In this document: positions 21,086-30,230 of the stretch, piece after piece
How the letters are laid out: each line of letters starts with the position of its first letter
Position numbering within the stretch: position 1 is the first letter of the stretch
Assembly (NCBI GenBank): GCA_003427395.1
Contig: BFEA01000120.1
Coordinates: 1,542,888 to 1,583,322 of the forward strand
Direction: 5' to 3'
Source: Chara braunii
Lineage: Eukaryota > Streptophyta > Charophyceae > Charales > Characeae
Length of the DNA: 40,435 nt
Translations under genes and position numbers: made by a program
The notes under the pieces: model-generated
The model's input: the letters and a program-made list of their open reading frames with translations, nothing else
The model's database searches: none
Told to the model about the DNA's origin: nothing

Positions 21086-21454
21086 TTGTGTGTCACTCCT
21101 ATGCGTTCGTTTGAGCCTCTGCAAAAATCAATTTCATGTCACTCCTATGCATCCCTACCAAGGGGAGCGTTAGAAGGAGGGCTTGAACATTCAATACGAG
21201 AATCTTCATGGTCAATGTCTGAATGGGTGTCAGTTTAATTAGGATGTATCCGACTTCGGTAATTGAACTTATGCCAAACAACGTTTTCGAAAGGAAATTA
21301 ATGTGTTCAGGATTTATCCACCGTACAATGACTCTAATGCATTGTATATTGATTGATAATGAAGATCTCCTTCGTCAGCCTCGTCTACTGCCATCCTGTT
21401 TCTCGAACAAAAATGTACTATCTATAAAATAATGTACTATTCTAACGAATAACA
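21086..21454. other. Unassigned AT-rich DNA
   Basis: Two nearby copies of a TGTCACTCCTATGC word (about 21091 and 21137) and a GGATGTATCCGACTTCGG word (about 21241) that recalls the palindrome family at 7-15 kb. No gene seen. Confidence 0.4.
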
Positions 21455-22167
21455 TGTTTTATTTATGTTTGTTGGGCAAACAGTATGATCTTTGAGGGCT
21501 GGGCCTATCCTAGGTTGTACGGACCAGTCGCTGTTTTCTTTGGGGTTTCTGAGCAGGAGGATGAGCGCCCTAGGCTGGGAAGGCTCCGATTCCTGGTGTT
21601 TCTTTTGATAGGACTTGAGGTGTGTTTTCTACTGAGGGGGACAAAGGCATGAGACGAAGCGTACCCTTAGGTTAGGGCGGCTTAGTCATAAGCCATGAAC
21701 TAAATGGCTAACCAGAGTATAAAATTTAATATATATATTATTAAACTTATATTTATGACAGACGAGACACCCTAGGTTGGGAAAGCCAGTAAGTAAGTCA
21801 GGTAGAAAAAAAAGAGAAGAGAAATGAATGAAGAGTATAAAGAAGGTAACTCGGGCAGACTGAGCGTACCCTTAGGTTAGGGCGGCTCAGTCATATGCTC
21901 GTGATAACGAAAGGGGCAGAGAGTTAGTATAAATCTTCTTTTATTTTCCTTTCTAAAGAAAAGGGCAGAGTTGGATGTCTCCCTAGGTTGGGTAGGTCTA
22001 ACTATCTGCATAAGAAGAGCGAAAATCATAGAGTTTGTGCAAGTATTCATGGTTGCTTAAATTGTTGTTACGGACGCTAAGCGTACCCTTAGGTTAGGGC
22101 GGCTTAGCCATACGTCGTTGTACTTGTTCAGGCAGACCGGACGTACCCTTAGGTTAGGGCGGTCTGG
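21455..22167 (+). repeat. Stem-loop array, copy 1 (eight hairpins), cut by the gap
   Basis: Hairpins share the hexaloop TAGGTT (TAGGCT in one) and have outer stems of different sequence: CTGGGCC/GGACCAG (21499-21527), GAGC/GCTC (21563-21586), GACGAAGC/GCTTAGTC (21653-21687), a weak one at 21762-21790, GACTGAGC/GCTCAGTC (21858-21892), GTTGGAT/GTCTAAC (21970-22002), GCTAAGC/GCTTAGC (22076-22108) and CCGGAC/GTCTGG (22137-22167). Inside each outer stem CCCT or CCC pairs with AGGG or GGG around the hexaloop. GGCA often precedes and CATATGC or CATAAGC follows. The whole segment recurs at 39728-40435 with roughly 30 differences. Spacers are AT-rich and non-coding. Confidence 0.85.
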
Positions 22168-23157
22168 NNNNNNNNNNNNNNNNNNNNNNNNNNNNNNNNN
22201 NNNNNNNNNNNNNNNNNNNNNNNNNNNNNNNNNNNNNNNNNNNNNNNNNNNNNNNNNNNNNNNNNNNNNNNNNNNNNNNNNNNNNNNNNNNNNNNNNNNN
22301 NNNNNNNNNNNNNNNNNNNNNNNNNNNNNNNNNNNNNNNNNNNNNNNNNNNNNNNNNNNNNNNNNNNNNNNNNNNNNNNNNNNNNNNNNNNNNNNNNNNN
22401 NNNNNNNNNNNNNNNNNNNNNNNNNNNNNNNNNNNNNNNNNNNNNNNNNNNNNNNNNNNNNNNNNNNNNNNNNNNNNNNNNNNNNNNNNNNNNNNNNNNN
22501 NNNNNNNNNNNNNNNNNNNNNNNNNNNNNNNNNNNNNNNNNNNNNNNNNNNNNNNNNNNNNNNNNNNNNNNNNNNNNNNNNNNNNNNNNNNNNNNNNNNN
22601 NNNNNNNNNNNNNNNNNNNNNNNNNNNNNNNNNNNNNNNNNNNNNNNNNNNNNNNNNNNNNNNNNNNNNNNNNNNNNNNNNNNNNNNNNNNNNNNNNNNN
22701 NNNNNNNNNNNNNNNNNNNNNNNNNNNNNNNNNNNNNNNNNNNNNNNNNNNNNNNNNNNNNNNNNNNNNNNNNNNNNNNNNNNNNNNNNNNNNNNNNNNN
22801 NNNNNNNNNNNNNNNNNNNNNNNNNNNNNNNNNNNNNNNNNNNNNNNNNNNNNNNNNNNNNNNNNNNNNNNNNNNNNNNNNNNNNNNNNNNNNNNNNNNN
22901 NNNNNNNNNNNNNNNNNNNNNNNNNNNNNNNNNNNNNNNNNNNNNNNNNNNNNNNNNNNNNNNNNNNNNNNNNNNNNNNNNNNNNNNNNNNNNNNNNNNN
23001 NNNNNNNNNNNNNNNNNNNNNNNNNNNNNNNNNNNNNNNNNNNNNNNNNNNNNNNNNNNNNNNNNNNNNNNNNNNNNNNNNNNNNNNNNNNNNNNNNNNN
23101 NNNNNNNNNNNNNNNNNNNNNNNNNNNNNNNNNNNNNNNNNNNNNNNNNNNNNNNNN
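22168..23157. other. Assembly gap of 990 N
   Basis: Unknown bases. The gap starts at the last base of a hairpin stem, at the same base where the second copy of the array ends at the window end. It lies inside the array, so more hairpins are likely missing here. Confidence 0.99.
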
Positions 23158-23274
23158 GGTTTTCACATCCGATTGAAGGCTCGAACTTTTCGGCCTGATC
23201 CTACGAAAGGACCACTTGTCTGTTGTCACTGATAACAGGTCGGTTGCAGATTCGTCGGTTTACGACTCAACTTT
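23158..23274 (+). repeat. 117-bp direct repeat, copy 1 (copy 2 at 24298-24414)
   Basis: Begins GGTTTTCACATCCGATTGAA right after the gap and ends CGACTCAACTTT; the same sequence with about eight differences lies at 24298-24414. It contains short self-complementary pieces: GTCG-GTTTA-CGAC, and CTGTT/AACAG around GTCACTGAT. The two copies bracket the second half of the stem-loop array. Confidence 0.85.
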
Positions 23275-23289
23275 GTGGTTGTCTAGGCA

Positions 23290-23579
23290 GGTTAAGCACA
23301 CCCCTAGGTTGGGGTAGTTTAACCCTATGCCACATGTAACTTTGTTTAAAGCGGGCTAGGCACACCCCTAGGTTGGGGCAATCTACCTCTATGCTTCATG
23401 TCGTCAGTTAAGCAAAAGCCAGACACACTCTTAGGTTAGGGAAGTCTGGTCATATCCTTTATGTATATAGTTTATGTTATGTTGGGTACACCCTTAGGTT
23501 AGGGCAGCCCAGTTGTGCGTACTTTACTTGTCTAACTAGGCAGGTCAGGCATACCTTTAGGTTAGGGCTTTGTCTGACC
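23290..23579 (+). repeat. Stem-loop array, continuation after the gap (five hairpins)
   Basis: Five hairpins of the family with TAGGTT hexaloops. Outer stems are GGTTAAGC/GTTTAACC (23290-23324), GGGCTAGG/TCTACCTC with one mismatch (23353-23389), GCCAGAC/GTCTGGT (23418-23450), GTTGGGT/GCCCAGT (23481-23513) and GGTCAGGC/GTCTGACC (23543-23579). All pair when G-U is allowed. The first two use inner stems CCCC/GGGG in place of CCCT/AGGG. In the first and last, GGCA upstream can pair with TGCC downstream as an extra outer helix. Spacing between loops is about 60 bp. Confidence 0.85.
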
Positions 23580-23962
23580 ATATGCCATAAGAAACGGGGA
23601 CATAAAAGGAAAAAATGACTGAGTGACTTAACGAACTACTTGGCTCAAAATGATGTGGGATTTTGAGAGCTGTTTGTTTATGCATCATTGTGGGCCCTCA
23701 CTTTTGGGCATCTNTTGGATAGGTTAGTTGTTTTAGATGCTCGCTGAGTGCTGGAGCTATAGGCAGGTAAGATGGATGATGGGAGGGAAACTTGGGATAA
23801 TATAGGACTGACCCTGCTAGAAGTTAGGATAAGCGTTAGCTCACGGCCCCATGTGGAGGACGTGCAGACTGGCATTGATTCGGCATTATCAAGCAGGTGT
23901 CAGAAATTAGTCCTTAGTACAGTTTTACTTTGCACTTCTATTTTCAGCTTTGTATAAATCTT

Positions 23963-24158
23963 GGCAGCCTCCTGTTCCTACGGGAAGCGCTGCCGAAATT
24001 TCTACAAATCAGAAAGAGTTAGTCATTTTTTGACTCATAGAAATTCTGGGAAGACACTTTTCCTACGGGAAGCGCTGCTGAAATTTTGTAGAATTTAAGG
24101 AGTTCGAATATTTATGGCTAGGAGAAACTTGGCAATCCACCCTGAGTAGGGAGATGCT
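23963..24158 (+). repeat. Second stem-loop family, three copies
   Basis: Copy 1 (23963-23994) has outer GGCAGC/GCTGCC and inner TTCC-TACG-GGAA. Copy 2 (about 24053-24079) keeps the same inner hairpin but its left outer arm no longer pairs. Copy 3 (24131-24158) has GGCA-TC/GATGCT outside and CCCT-GAGT-AGGG inside. All are followed by a GCTG-NN-GAAATTT word. The inner stem of copy 3 differs completely from copies 1 and 2 but is still perfectly paired. Confidence 0.65.
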
Positions 24159-24297
24159 GTCGAAATTTTTCTATGACTTAGTATCAATGAGGGAGGCTGA
24201 AAGAGAGGTTAGTAGAAGGGCTAGGCTATGAGTTGGAGCACGTTCTCCGCTTAGCTTGAACATAGTAGTGGTTCTCCTTGACCTGTACTGTGATGCA

Positions 24298-24414
24298 GGT
24301 TTTCACATCCGATTGAAGGCTCGAACTGTTCGGTCTGACCCTATGAAAGGACCACTTGTATGTTGTCACTGATAATAGGTCGGTTGCCGATTCGTCGGTT
24401 TACGACTCAACTTT
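24298..24414 (+). repeat. 117-bp direct repeat, copy 2
   Basis: Second copy of the unit at 23158-23274. It ends the stem-loop region; beyond it the sequence changes character. Confidence 0.85.
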
Positions 24415-26668
24415 CCTATCTCTTATGCCTCTCAACCTAAGGCCTTCGCCCTTGCCAGGGTTTGTGTGTTTCTTTGGGTTTTCACCTTGTTTCTTTATAA
24501 ATGATCATTTATTAAAAACTGGGTATCTTTGTTGAGGATTGGTGGGGAAATGGTTGGGCTGGTGTGCATAAGGCAGGGTGTGAGTTGCAGAAGGTAGGAA
24601 AGTTAACCCCTTTAGAGTGTGTGATGTTGTTTGAATGTTGTATGATTGCAGGTATGAAAGAGTATCGATTGAGTCATGTTGAATGATTATGTTTTGGATT
24701 TGGATGGGGAAACCACACAATTGTCATGAGAGTGAACCACCCCACAACCCTTTGTTTGAGTGATATTGTTATTTTCTCATCCTGATAATGTAATAGTCAG
24801 AGTAAGCGTACGTTCGGGTAACCCTCACAAGGCTATGCGACCGCACGCCTACGTCTTTCTTTACTCAATCATTTTATATGGTCGGACGTTAGTCCCGGAC
24901 CTGGAATTCAAGGTGCTTGTCTACGACGTCCCAGGTCCCAGGCTCAACGCAGAAGAGGCTTCCCGTCGCACAAGGGCTGGGCCACTTATGCATGACGCCG
25001 TTCCGGGGAAACCGAAGCGCCACGAGGACGAGGGGCTGTCCCCCAGCAACGCAGTCCGGGGGAGCGTTCATGTATCCCCTGCCAACGTCAGGTACTCTTT
25101 TTCTTTTTCCTTGTTTTAAATTATTTTGGTGGAACGATAAAGTTCCGGGCGGAAGAATTAGCGTGTCGCTGGCGATGCGCCAGACAACTCACCACCGCTC
25201 CAAATTCCTTCTTGCCCTAGGGACCATCTTACCATGCACCCTTTGGGACACCTCAGGGTGCTGAAGATGGTCAGGCCCTCAGACCGGTTTTGCGCTCGCT
25301 AAAAATTTACCCCCTTTAGCGCGCGCTTCAGCCGACGCCTGAGCATCGAGAGCGACCCCATGGCTCAAATAAGGCCACTCGGGTATGGGGACCACACAAT
25401 GCGCCAACATCACGACTGCTTATGCGAGTCCGCATGGTTGGTCGGTATGCGTAAACCAGGCGTCCGCGCGGGTTTATACTAAACCACGCGCGCGCAGCAC
25501 CTGCCGATTTCCGCGCTCTAAAGTTATGGGTCAAGCGGAGAGAACAAAAGCACGTTGCGGCCAGTATGCCCGAGCTTCGACTGCGTGAAGCGACGCGTAG
25601 GCAGGGAATCATCCCTAATCAGCCTATGGGGACCCGCGTACGAGTCTCCAACATCTCGAACGTCGGGCGGCCTATGGGCCTGATTTTGGGCCTTATCCGT
25701 GCGCACCTTCCGCGTTGGCCTACCCCTTCCATTTGGGGCGGTTATCAGACTATCAGCAGTTGTTTCCTCCTTTAAGTTATCATGGTTGGACGTTGTAGTC
25801 CGTGGTAGCCGTCAAAGTCAAAACCCTTGATTTCGACTACCACGTCAGCCCTGAAGTTGTTTACTCAACCCCTCTGTACAGGGTGCAGAAGAAGGTGTGG
25901 TCTTCAACTGCGCATGGCGGTTGTCTAGCGCCAAGAAGGTAACCTCTCAACGCGCTTGTCAACCGACACTTGAGTGTCGAACACGACCCTCGGGACTACC
26001 AAGGGTCGTGCGGTTACGAATACCACATAGTACCCCATTAGCGCGAATGTTTGCGTATGTCCGCATGGCAGGTCGATATGAGGAGGCCATGCGCACGTCC
26101 GACTCTTATACGTAAGCCAGCGCGCGATACTTACCTGATTCTCGCTGCATAAAGTTATGGGTCGGATGCTGAAGGGACTAGGAGTGTTGTGGTGTTTGTG
26201 GTGTTTATTTTGTGTTTTTGTTTTGTGTTATGTGTGAGTAGATGTGGGTGTTGTGGTGTAACGCATGGATGCGTCCTAGTCGACCGACGTCGAGTCGCGT
26301 TTGGGACGTCAGCCCCCAAGTGCGTCGATTCACGTGTGGGTTCGATTTTTGGACGTTCGACCGCGCGTACCCCCTATGCTACAGCGAACGAGAAACGCCA
26401 TCGGCTGGGCCACCTCTGCAATTGCATACGAAAAACTTTCGCATGTGGTTCAGTATCTCGGCGGGGATACGCCCACCTAAGGGATGGTGACAACTCCCGC
26501 AGGTGGAGGTAAGCGGTGCCTCGCGTGACCCTGTCCTGTCGTAGGGGCTCGTGAGAGGTACGGCTGGCGTACTCGGCCGGAGCGGTAAAACGCTCTCCGT
26601 GACAAGTCCTGCAAAATCCTGCGTGACGCAGCCGGGAGGGTCCCCGTGTGGGACCGATGCGCTCGACA
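24415..26668 (+). other. Probable 5' LTR zone of retrotransposon B, boundaries not resolved
   Basis: The zone ends CTCGACA at 26668, two bases before a primer binding site, as an LTR would. No second LTR exists for comparison, so its left end is unknown. Two diverged segments at about 25305-25550 and 25940-26170 share the order GCGC-CTT, CCGAC-CTGAG, GTCCGCATGG, GCGCGC and AAAGTTATGGGTC, so an old duplication of about 630 bp spacing is present. An open stretch at about 24895-25085 (LEFKVLVYDVPGPRLNAEE in one plus frame) ends in a CAG-GTACTC donor-like site but matches nothing I know. Confidence 0.4.
26181..26262 (+). repeat. G/T-rich low-complexity tract
   Basis: Almost only G and T on the plus strand (GTGTTGTGGTGTTTGTGGTG and similar). 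Simple-sequence tract inside the probable LTR zone; no further meaning is evident. Confidence 0.75.
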
Positions 26669-26670
26669 GG

Positions 26671-26688
26671 TGGCGCCGTTGTCGGGGA
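26671..26688 (+). other. Primer binding site (tRNA-Asp type) of element B
   Basis: TGGCGCCGTTGTCGGGGA matches the complement of the 3' end of plant tRNA-Asp at 17 of 18 positions. This PBS is well known from some plant Ty3/gypsy lineages. It lies two bases after a possible LTR end (ACA at 26668) and about 320 bp before the gag start, so it fixes element orientation. Confidence 0.85.
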
Positions 26689-27005
26689 TCTCGACTGCCT
26701 ATCAGGGTCCTTAAGAGAACGAACCCAGGTTAAATGCAGGCTGATGATCTAGGCAAAACGACAAAAACTTATGGTCTGGATTGTCTTATATAATAGGATT
26801 GTGTATGTAATAATAATAAGACTAAGTGATTAGAAGTGTGGCCTAAGGTTGTATTTGAGGTTTTGAATAACTAATAGTAGAGTGATTGGCAGGACCTAGA
26901 GGTGGAACGGCTAGATAGGACTTAGGACAAGTTCCCGCGAACTTGACAAGCTGTCTGATGGGCTACCTTTCTTCCTAACAGGTTGGTTAGCCAAGGGAGG
27001 TAAAG

Positions 27006-29261
27006 ATGCCGGACGCAGATGGAATTGAGCGGGGCCCGGCCGCTACGCCGGAAGACATTGTCAAGGTCCTCGAGAAAAGGGAGTTGGCACGGCTACAAGT
27101 GCCAAAGGTTGACATCTTCCTGTTTGAAGGGGCAAGGGTGTCTAAGTGGTTGGAGTTGCTGGAACAAGCTATGGCCGAGGTACATGAGGCAGATAAGTTC
27201 AAGTTCCTACCCAAATATATCTGGTGGGAAATCCGGCCTGAGATAATGAAAGTGGCTGTTGGAGCAGGGGGAGATTGGGCCAAGTTCAAACGAGAGATGC
27301 AGAGGCGGTTCAAGTTAGGGCATGGTCTACTAACGAAGACAGACCTGGAAATGTTGCAGAGAGATGAGTTCTCCACGGTGAGGACTTTCGCGACGACGTT
27401 TGAAAAGATGGCGAGAAAAGTCCCAGGGTTGGCTGAAGAAGAGCAGTGTGCAACCTTCCTGGGGCACTTCAAGAATTGAGAGGCTTCTGCACTGACCAAG
27501 AAGGCTGCGCCAGGGAAGAAATTGACATGGGCCGCCATAAAAGAAGGCGTGTTAGAGGGGGAACTGGACCAGGTGGACATCTTCCAAATGCGACAGACTA
27601 GGAAGAAGAGGAAGGCTTTGGATGCCACGACAAGTGACGGGAGAGACTTTAAGAGAATGGTTGAGGATGTTGTTGCCCAACTCGATGCGGAAAAAGAGGC
27701 AAGGGCAGCAAGAAAGGCTATGGCGGCACCGCAGACTCAGGGAAAGGCAAAAAAGGCAGTGGTGCAAGAGGAGGAAGAAGGAGAGGAGGAAGAGGAGCCT
27801 GAGCCTCAAAAGCTAACAAAGGCACAGAGGAAGGCCAAAAATCTGGCCCAAGGCGGATAATGCTCAGGAAGAGGACAGGTCCCACAAGCGACAACACTGC
27901 CTCCCCCGGAGTCGCATGTTCAGGCCGCGCCAGCACCCTATGGGCCATGGCCAGGTTATGGACCTCCAAGTCCTTGGCCTGGGCACTGTTCATACGTACC
28001 ATGGCCGGTGAGTGGACCACATGGATCATGCGCGGGAGCGCAACTGAGCGCAGCTTCCTACGGGTGTCTAGGACCCCAGACTCAACAAGTAAGCCACCCG
28101 AGCCCCCAGCCAAGCCAACCTCAACAGCCGGCGCCACAGGGGTCGCAGGGAAATCAAGGCGGCGGACGTGGACAAAACCAAGGATGGGGCCGAGGGCGAA
28201 TAAATGGTGGCCGCGGGGGGAACGGAAGAGGAAATGGGGGTGGCAATTCCAGTGGAGGAGGAAATGGGGATTGGAATGCGCCGGGAAGTCGGAGTAGTCA
28301 GGACGGTGGGAGAGGTTTTGGTAGGGGACGGATAAACTGGAGGAATGTCATTTGCTGACATTGAAGGCAGAAGAGTCACACCATTAAGTTCTGCCATGTC
28401 CGAAGGAACGATGAAGATGAAGGGTTGATTAATACCAACTATGACGGTGACATGTATGATTAGTTTGGATACCACATTGACCCAAAGATTCCTGGTGGGA
28501 TGAGAAAAGAGGCCTTGAGACGAGTCGAGGCCGGCAAGCCGCCCGCTCCTCCGGCCATGTTTCGAATCTGGCAAGAGGAGGAGGTCCGTCCTGATGTAAG
28601 GGTTGAAGAGATAGGAGAGAATGAGGAAGTAGAGCAGGAAAGGAAAACCGGTATTGTCAAGGAAGAGCCAATTGTGGTAGAATCTGACGAGGAGATAGAA
28701 AGGGGTTACTGGAATGAGACCCGGAGAACGATGGAAAGAATTGAGGATCTAGTGGCGAAGATAGGAAGGTATCAAGACAAATTGACCAACATGTGTAAAG
28801 AGGTCACGGAGTGGAAAGGTAAAAAGCCACTGGTATATCTCTACGATATGGGTCCAGGACCGCAAGGAGGATCTGGGAGTCTGTCAGGCATAACGATTTC
28901 GGGACCGACGCCTCGGTCTGGAATGGCTTACAGGCCACCATCGAGGTCAGGAGGAGCACCACAGGCAGTCAGGACAAGGGTCAAGGGGCCAGTAAGCCCC
29001 AATGAGCCGACAAAGGACGTTCTTGAGCCTAGTGGGGAAAAACAAACAGTAGACATCCCTGAGGACGAGGATGAGAGAGATGAGAGGTTAAGGAGAGAAG
29101 AGGATAAGAGGGCGGAGCTAAGAGCAAAGAAAAGGGATGTTAAGGCAGATACGGACAGAGTTTCGGAAGGGAAGAAAAGGAAGTATGTTGTCCGGGTGGA
29201 CGAAGGCTACGATGTAGAGGAGATGATGGATAAAGTCCTTAGGGTCGTAATCATCTTATGA
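27006..29261 (+). pseudogene. gag: gag of element B, broken
   Basis: The ATG at 27006 opens a capsid-like protein (KVDIFLFEGARVSKWLELLE, then WAKFKREMQRRFKLGHG). Frame 3 is kept to 29261 but interrupted by TGA at 27477, TAA at 27858, and others. A long Glu/Lys/Ala-rich segment and a Gln/Gly/Arg/Asn-rich RNA-binding-like segment (about 28080-28340) precede a zinc knuckle at 28353-28394. That knuckle reads C-stop-H-stop-RQKS-H-TIKF-C: both inner stops are TGA, which fits loss of a Trp and of the second Cys codon. The knuckle is followed by GLINTNYDGDMYD and the conserved-looking PGGMRKEALRRVEAGKPPAP. Residues after 28600 are acidic and probably form the linker to the protease. Confidence 0.85.
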
Positions 29262-30166
29262 ACCTGAAGGATGTGTTGGCTTCAGCCCCAAGGCTCCGGG
29301 ACGAGCTCAAACCTCGATTATCCAGGAAGATGGTAGCCAGCGTGCGATTGGGGGCCATAATCCCCAAGGAAGCGGAATGGGCAGAGACAGGCACGAAGAT
29401 GGATTGGAAGTCCGTCGCATGTGGGTGCTTGGACGTAGTAGTAAAAGGAAAAACGTGCACAACAATGGTGGATACTGGGGCGGAAATGAACCTCATAAAA
29501 GAGGAACATGCCTTGCGCTTGGGGATGGAGATTGATCGCTCCGATAATGGAGTTTTAATGGGACTGAATAGTCGGTCTGTGTTCATAGGGACCGCATAGA
29601 GAGTGGTTTTGGAGATCGGCAAGGTTAAAGTGAGAAGCTGTTTCTTTGTGGTGCCCGATCTCGATCATCCCATCCTATTGGGCCGATCTTTTTTTAGCCG
29701 AACAGAGACCGCCATACTGAGTAAGCATGATGGGACGATGTTCCTCGTCTTATGTGACCCGGTATGTGGCAACTATGAGGTTATCACATGTAGGAATACG
29801 GGGCCGCAAAGTATAAGGAATAGGCCCAATCCTGACTCTTTCATGATTGAGGAATCGGAAGAAGAAAGGAAGAGGCTAGGGGGTAGTGAGTTTGAAGAAA
29901 AAAGGAATCCGGAAGCACTAACTCTTATCCTAGCCAGTATAGGCGATGCTATGGACATAATGTCAACCTATGGGATGGCGGACCCGGAGGCCGTAGAGAC
30001 CTTGAGAGCAAAGGTGATGGAACAAATGGAAGAAGGAGAGGTGAAGTTGGTATATCAGGCGCCCGGAAAGATAGGAGGATCGGCAGGAGCTCAACCCCTG
30101 AGTGCAACTCGGCCTTTTTTAGGGGTGGACTCAAGCAAGGATCACAAAGGCGGTACAAAAGAGTAG
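29258..30166 (+). pseudogene. Aspartic protease region of element B, broken
   Basis: The catalytic motif TTMVDTGAEMNLI places Asp-Thr-Gly at 29471-29479, and the HPILLGRSFF block (about 29667-29696) fits the second conserved segment of retropepsins. The frame is 2, overlapping the end of gag by a few bases; a frame change between gag and pol can be natural in retroelements or a mutation here. A TAG at 29597 interrupts the frame between the two blocks. The product would cut the polyprotein. The C-terminal 150 codons are acidic and match nothing specific. Confidence 0.82.
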
Positions 30167-30230
30167 ATAAAAAATGCCGCCCTGTTTCTGTGGTCGTGAC
30201 TGAGGAACAAGAAGTTTATTACGAGCGGGA

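Noticed and set aside
21660-21680. TTAGGTTAGGG words in the hairpin cores as telomere repeats
   Set aside because: Each hairpin has just one CCCTTAGGTTAGGG core; it is explained by the inner stem and hexaloop, and no head-to-tail telomere units occur.
22057-23229. Frames of 350-390 codons across the gap
   Set aside because: They consist almost entirely of unknown residues from the N run.
21455-23579. Regularly spaced repeats that look like a CRISPR array
   Set aside because: The conserved part is a hairpin core with changing stems, spacing is irregular, spacers are AT-rich and shared between the two copies, and no cas gene or prokaryotic context exists.
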